A DNA stretch of 64,000 nucleotides from Rhineura floridana (taxonomy: Eukaryota > Chordata > Lepidosauria > Squamata > Rhineuridae), in the NCBI RefSeq assembly GCF_030035675.1, contig NC_084489.1, positions 19,059,501-19,123,500 on the forward strand. Reading direction: 5' to 3'. The stretch's first letter is position 1, and the number at the start of each line of letters is the position of its first letter. Both the position numbers and the translations under genes were made by a program. The notes beneath the pieces are model-generated. The model was not told the DNA's origin. It did not search any database and was given only the letters and a program-made list of their open reading frames with translations. Of the stretch, positions 58,905 to 64,000 are shown piece after piece.

Positions 58905-59106
58905 GATAAGGCTATCAATGGCTACAAGCCATGATGGCTATATTCTACCTCTGCTGTTGGAGGCAGTATGCCTCTGGGGAGACTGCTGTTGCACTCAGGT
59001 CCTGCTTGCGGGCTTTCCATAGGCATCTGGTTGGCCACTGTGAGAATAGGATGATGGACTGGATGGGCCTTTGGCTTGATCCAGCAGGCACTTCTTATAT
59101 TCTTAT
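58905..59106 (+). mobile_element. CR1-group (L3-like) LINE 3' end, plus strand
   Basis: ATGGCTATATTCTACCTCTG, GGTTGGCCACTGTGAGAATA and TTGATCCAGCAGGCACTTCT, ending CTTATATTCTTATTC, are the same 3' end as 44428-44640 in reverse. Confidence 0.85.
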
Positions 59107-60240
59107 TCACTAATAGGCAAAAAAAACCCCTGCGGTTTAAGAACACACCTATAGCCCACAGATATTTCTATCAAACTATAAAAAGCAGGGAAATTGGGCG
59201 GCTATTACTAGGGGAGTAGGAGACCTGACCTCCTTTCTGAGATATTGTACTGCCCTACAACTTTGTAAAAATGCAAACACAATTTGGGTTGGTCTTTCAC
59301 AGTCCAATCCACTTGCTGTGTAGCTTGGAAGAATTTGGTAACATGTGCCTCAGAGCATATGGTGAATGGTGACAACACCTGCAATCAGGACTACATCTCC
59401 AAAGATGGAGAATTACATTTTTGTATGTTTGTTGGTGTTCTTACTTTGATTCTTTCCTGTATTACTACTGTTTCTACAGAGAATCTAACCTAGAAAATTA
59501 CATTTCTCTCATTATTCATCCTAGAAATCTGTGTCAAATTTATTTTCATTAATTTCAAAGCCTTTTTATTGGTCAATGTCATGTGATGGTGAAGACAGCC
59601 TCTTGTGTTTCAAACTGGAGGTTAAGTTCTATTTCTATTTTGGGCACATTAACAGTTGAATATGAAACTGCAGTTTGATGTAAAATCAGACTGATTACAA
59701 TATGTTGCTACTTAAGCAATGAATCTAGCTGCTGGAAAAAACAAACTTTGTCTGCCCAAGATGCATGTGTTCAGCCTGCTATGCTTAAACCACTCCACTT
59801 AAGGAAAGGTGGGCATGATCAATTAAAAACATAGAGCACACCTAGACATTTGCTAGAATATATTTCACTTCCTACTATTATTTTGTGCAAGCTGAGACAC
59901 TCCTCATATCCATTGGAGACTATTCTGCAGAATAGTCAGCATCATTATTCCACAATTGTTTTTGGAGATTTTCTAGTGTAAATTATGCAAAGTGTTGCTG
60001 TATTTCACATTCACAGAAACAGAAGCAAAAGAAAATGATTTACTATAGGAAACTTTACTAAAATTGCAAAGTAAATCAGACATATTTAAAGTGACTATCT
60101 GAACTATATCATCTGTCTTAATATTGTTGCTTCCTCCCTGCTAAAACAAGATCAGCACTGCACATGTCTTGTTTCTGTTCTTTGGGCTGATTGCAGGTGT
60201 TGTAACCACTCATCATATGCTCAGAGGCACATGTTATCAA
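59107..60240. other. Intergenic, AT-rich, no gene recognised
   Basis: Nothing identifiable besides short chance open frames. Confidence 0.5.
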
Positions 60241-60905
60241 ATTCTTCCGAGCTCCTAACAACTCTCAGCACCCTTCACAAACTACACTTCCCAGGATTCT
60301 TTGGGGGAAGCTATGACTGTCCAAAGTGGAATAAATGTGTGGCATGGGCATGACCACCTGATTAGCCAAGCCAAACAGCTGTGAGTCTGGCTTTTAGATC
60401 ACTGACAGTTGTTTTTTGCTGTGCATGCCTGACGTTATCATTGACTCCAATGTTAACTTTCTTAAATTAATTAAACATCAGCCAGGCATTTTTTTAAACT
60501 TTGAAACTGCAGAAGATGAAGGTCAGAGTATGGGGCCAGGTCAGTAATAGGTTACAGGTACTCTGTGAACATGGCTGATTTTTAATTAATTTCAACAAAT
60601 TATGAGACTACTGACAGAAAAAAGTCCAACAGGGATCTGGATTTTTTCCCTCTTCTTTTACACTTTGAACTCTTGATTCTCTCTGACTGTTTTGTGTATC
60701 ACCATGAAAACCTAGAGGGTTGTTAAGCAAGCATTTCTGAGTTCAGGACTATAGGTTTTGTAAGGTTTTGTTCTGAAATGTGCTCATGGGAAGGAACAGA
60801 ATGGTATGGGAGGTATTTTCAATTTAACATTGCGGAATGCAAAAAAATTGATGCTCGTTATAGTATACATCCACTCTTGGCTGTATAATATTGTGTGAAG
60901 AGAGG
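60241..60905 (+). repeat. Third copy of the MITE-half plus flank block
   Basis: Begins with the right half of the MITE palindrome (CAAACTACACTTCCCAGGAT at about 60277) and runs through CAGCTGTGAGTCTGGCTTTT, CTGCAGAAGATGAAGGTCAG and GGTATTTTCAATTTAACATT to TATAGTATACATCCACTCTT. It keeps the internal part that the arm at 33360-33906 lacks. Confidence 0.8.
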
Positions 60906-61544
60906 TTCATACCTGCCAGCCAAGCATAACAATGACACCCACAAATAAAATATATCATCAGTAAACGCTCATATAGGGAAGACCCAGTAGGTACCCCCAT
61001 TAATACACCATACCAAAAATCCCTACAGGCTTTACAATTGTTAGGTCTCTAGTAAACAAACAGGATGCCATTAAGAACCAGATTTTATAATTTGCTTTTC
61101 CCACTACAACTAACAATGCGTCAGTAGTTTTCCACTTCTAATTACTGTGATATGACATCTGCTGGTACCGATAGCTTATCTCGTATGGATTGGGCTGTTC
61201 ATATATTCTAGCTAATCTGGCAGCAAATATCACACACATCCCTATAGAGATTTCAGCCCATCTGCTGCAGAAGCAGGAAGGTTAAGCACTCAACAGAAGA
61301 ACAGAGGCAACTGAGGAAGCAGCTGAACACCATCAATGCTGTTGAATTAGAGCCAAGCAAACCAACTGGCAGATTCCAACATGAGTGCCTTCAGCAAACT
61401 CAATATTTCTTCTTCCTCTTTGCAAAAGAAAAGACCACAGCATTTTTTTGTTTGGTTCACCAATAGTCATACTGTTTTTGTCCGTACAGGCAGATCATCT
61501 GCTCCCTTCTGCTTTGTGCTCAGGGAAGGAGATGAAACAGTGGC
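60906..61544. other. Intergenic, no gene recognised
   Basis: No recognisable gene; overlapping 68- and 90-codon open frames near 61381-61657 show no known domain. Confidence 0.5.
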
Positions 61545-61975
61545 CTGCTTTGCACGTCACTGTAAGCCACAGTATGGTTTACCATGACTGCGCCAAAGTG
61601 TTGGCTTCCAGTGAGGCGCTCACAGCCACTTTGCTCCCCCTCCTCCCAGCTTTTTAGGTCAGTGCTGGATGACAGCTAAGCCAAGGTTTGGCTGAGTGTG
61701 TCATCCGAACCTGGGATCATGGTTAAGGACTCTCTTTTTAGCACAACCTATTACCATAGGACAAACCTTGGCTATGGATTGTGGTTGTGAAGAGGCCTTA
61801 ACCACGATCACAGGTTTGGACAACACACTAAGCTAAACCTTGGCTTAGTTGCTGCACTACACTCACCTAAATAGACTGGGGAGAAGGAAGCATTTCTCCC
61901 CCTAGGGAGCTAGCATATTCAAACGTTCATGCTAAGCCATGGTTTGGCTTATCGTGAACTGAAAATGCAGCCTAT
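61545..61975. repeat. Palindromic MITE-like repeat with AAGCCAAGGTTTGGCT motifs
   Basis: Repeated direct and inverted motifs (GCTAAGCCAAGGTTTGGCTG, AAACCTTGGCTTAG, CTAAGCCATGGTTTGGCTTA) give several nested short palindromes. Ends are not certain and no target duplication was found. Confidence 0.55.
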
Positions 61976-62029
61976 GTGTAAATGAGTGCTTGTCTGTGTG
62001 TGCACTATAGATGGAATGATCAGACAGTT

Positions 62030-62330
62030 TCAGATCTCTCAGTGCCTAATTTTTCTAATCTTAAATTCTGTTCTCTACATTTCTGCAGCAATTTGAGAAT
62101 TTCTTTTTACATTCTCATGAAAATTCTTGAGCATTTTAGTGTGAATTTCTCCTAAAAATACATTTTTGTATGCAGTTTTGACTAATGAACACAGTTTTGC
62201 AAGCAATTTATCCTAATATGATGCATTTTTGTATGTTATTTTCACCAATATATTCATTTTGTGCACACTGACACCTAATATATGTATTTTTGTAAACATT
62301 GTTTGGTTGGAGAATGGCATCACAAAATTT
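62030..62330 (-). repeat. AT-rich dispersed repeat, reverse copy
   Basis: The reverse complement matches the repeat at 56830-57660 (TGCAGAAATGTAGAGAACAG, AATGTAGAGAACAGAATTTA), without the hAT insertion. Confidence 0.65.
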
Positions 62331-62452
62331 GAAGAAGTGCTATTTTTGAATGATGGCAGTGTTTCAGTCCTCATATAATTTCAGAAAGTGTAAATTTGAT
62401 AAGTTGGGCTTTAAATGCAAGCTGAGAGACCACAGGCAACAATGCTTCTACT

Positions 62453-62607
62453 CAGGGCTTTTTTGTGTGTGATAGTACTCACTGGTACAGAGTACCAGCA
62501 CCTCTTTTTTGGCTGCCCATGGCTACCATTGGGTTCTGGCACCCACAGCACTTTTATCAATGTATGAGTACCAATATCTCATATTTTTAAAACCAGAAAA
62601 AGCACTG
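62453..62607. mobile_element. Short hAT MITE with perfect 8-bp duplication
   Basis: 155 bp from CAGGGCTTTTTTG to AAAAAGCACTG, flanked by CTTCTACT at 62445-62452 and CTTCTACT at 62608-62615. Non-coding. Confidence 0.92.
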
Positions 62608-62615
62608 CTTCTACT

Positions 62616-63816
62616 GTATTATCTTCAACACTGTGGGGTGGAGTTGGGGAGCTATCATCTGTCTCCCCAACCTCACTAAGCCTATATTTTCGCCAAAGGT
62701 ACAAAATCATTTGTGTCGTAAGTTAGGAGCTCCCTGACACCAGGTGGGAAGGAGAACTTTTCAGATGGTCTTGGAAAGTCTCTTTGCATTGATCAAAACA
62801 AGATGTGCTCTCTTTTTGAAAACAAAAGGGTGGTGGAAAAAGATGTGAAAACTGCTATACTACAGCCGCTGGAATAGTTTCATAGACCTCAGTGGAGTTA
62901 AGAATACAATTGCAGGTTGCACAGTGTTAGTAGGAGTACTGCTAATTTCTGTCCCTGTATGAAAGTACTCACTGTCCATGTAACAAGCAATGGAAAAGCA
63001 TATGTTCAGTGAAGAACATTGATTTTGCCTGAGGTCTCAATCAGATGATGTATGAGCCAACATGAGAGTCAACAGCACAAGCAAAATGTATTGTTGCACA
63101 CCACCGCAGTCTAAGTGGCGCAAGACTTCCAGGGATTCCTGTGCTTACACAGGGTTTGGTTTCCTTGGAAAGAAAGTCAGCAGAGACTGAGGTGTCTATG
63201 ATATATGGTTTATTTACACATATTCACAGTCTGAGTATGAGACAGAAGATTCTCAGCATTAACAGTCCAACAGATCTTGTTTTTCCATCAGGCTTCTAGG
63301 AAGGCACCCCAAAGCCATGGTACAGAGAGCAGGCTTCTCATGTGTTTTCCTAGTTCCCAGCTTCTTCCCAAGATGAGACTAAAAAATAAACCTCTCTTTG
63401 GCTTCAGGATGGGGTGGGAGGGTGGATGACCTCTTCCCTGAAAAGAGTTGCAATAGTAACAGCATCTCTCTTGGCCACATCCCTTTGGATATGCAGATTG
63501 ACTATGTAATAAGTTAATTAACTCAGTCACTGACTTGGCTAAACTATTAGATTATTTCTTTGGGTACCCTTCAACTCTGTAAACGCGAATCTGGAATTGG
63601 CAGGGAAAAGCCCTGTTCCACTGATCAGACTAGTTTCCTTTGTTAATCTATCTCAACCCCCAAACCCATAACAGTATGAACTTGAGATAAGCAACTGAAG
63701 GAAAATAAAACCAATATTAAGACTGCCATTATAAAGAAATGTTAATATTAAGGAAAGATATGAAAGTTACAAAAGCCACTTTACTGAAATACCCAAGACC
63801 AATTGTTCCTCTAGGT
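62616..63816. other. Intergenic, no gene recognised
   Basis: No recognisable gene, RNA or repeat. Confidence 0.5.
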
Positions 63817-63948
63817 CAGTTTTTCCCAACCTTTGGGTCCCCAGATGTTGCTGGATTACAGCACTCCACAGCCAACATGGCCAAAAGTCAGGAATTAGGG
63901 GAACTGTAGTCCAGGAACATCTGGGGACCCAAAGGTTGGGAAAGGATG
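63817..63948. mobile_element. Short palindromic hAT-type MITE, second copy
   Basis: TTTCCCAACCTTTGGGTCCC at the left and GGGGACCCAAAGGTTGGGAA at the right form inverted halves, as at 38249-38386. The flanking 8-mers do not match, so the insertion is older or the ends are off by a few bases. Confidence 0.8.
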
Positions 63949-64000
63949 CGGCTTAGATGATCACTGTAGCAGTGATTAATTTATCCAGCAAAGATGCAAA

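Noticed and set aside
41206-64000. Exons of ENTPD3 or another EIF1B neighbour
   Set aside because: Expected from synteny in other amniotes, but no apyrase motif or convincing exon was seen.

Overview
This window is vertebrate nuclear DNA, almost certainly from a squamate reptile (lizard or snake). The evidence is the repeat mix: BovB (RTE) LINEs, L2 and CR1 LINEs, tRNA-derived SINEs whose 3' end matches BovB (Sauria-SINE type), many short hAT-like and other MITEs, and abundant microsatellites. The species cannot be named from the sequence. There are no bacterial features.

Only one host protein gene can be supported: EIF1B, the translation initiation factor eIF1 paralogue. It lies on the + strand in four coding exons (34619-34649, 38799-38962, 39858-39959, 40832-40876), with a CpG-rich promoter at about 34.1-34.6 kb and a polyadenylation signal at 41175-41180. 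The 113-residue protein carries EIF1B-specific residues. Its AUG is in a poor context, as is typical of eIF1 mRNAs.

Layout: 1-5.4 kb is mostly unrecognised, repeat-poor DNA. 5.4-14.4 kb holds BovB fragments, a hAT element, SINEs (one split by an unrecognised coding-like insert), a long AAAG repeat and an old LTR. 14.5-21.1 kb is a LINE cluster: a decayed L2 fragment, a nearly full-length old L2 on the - strand, and head-to-head with it a young 5'-truncated L2 on the + strand with an open 719-codon reading frame. 22-29 kb holds a tRNA-derived SINE, a hAT MITE with a perfect 8-bp duplication and a CR1 LINE. 29.4-33.9 kb is a large inverted-repeat structure interrupted by a LINE of uncertain clade. 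34.1-41.2 kb is EIF1B. 41.2-52.5 kb holds a hAT MITE with paired YY1-like sites, a CR1 fragment, a solo LTR inserted in a MITE, and a BovB with an L2 fragment and a pogo-like MITE inside it. 52.5-64 kb is AT-rich intergenic DNA with further MITEs, including two hAT elements with intact target duplications.

Apart from EIF1B the window is a record of transposition, and several nestings give relative ages. I found no convincing undescribed biological system. The most unusual items are the 4.5-kb inverted-repeat composite, the coding-like insert inside a SINE, and MITE families whose ends resemble ZNF143/THAP11 or YY1 sites.
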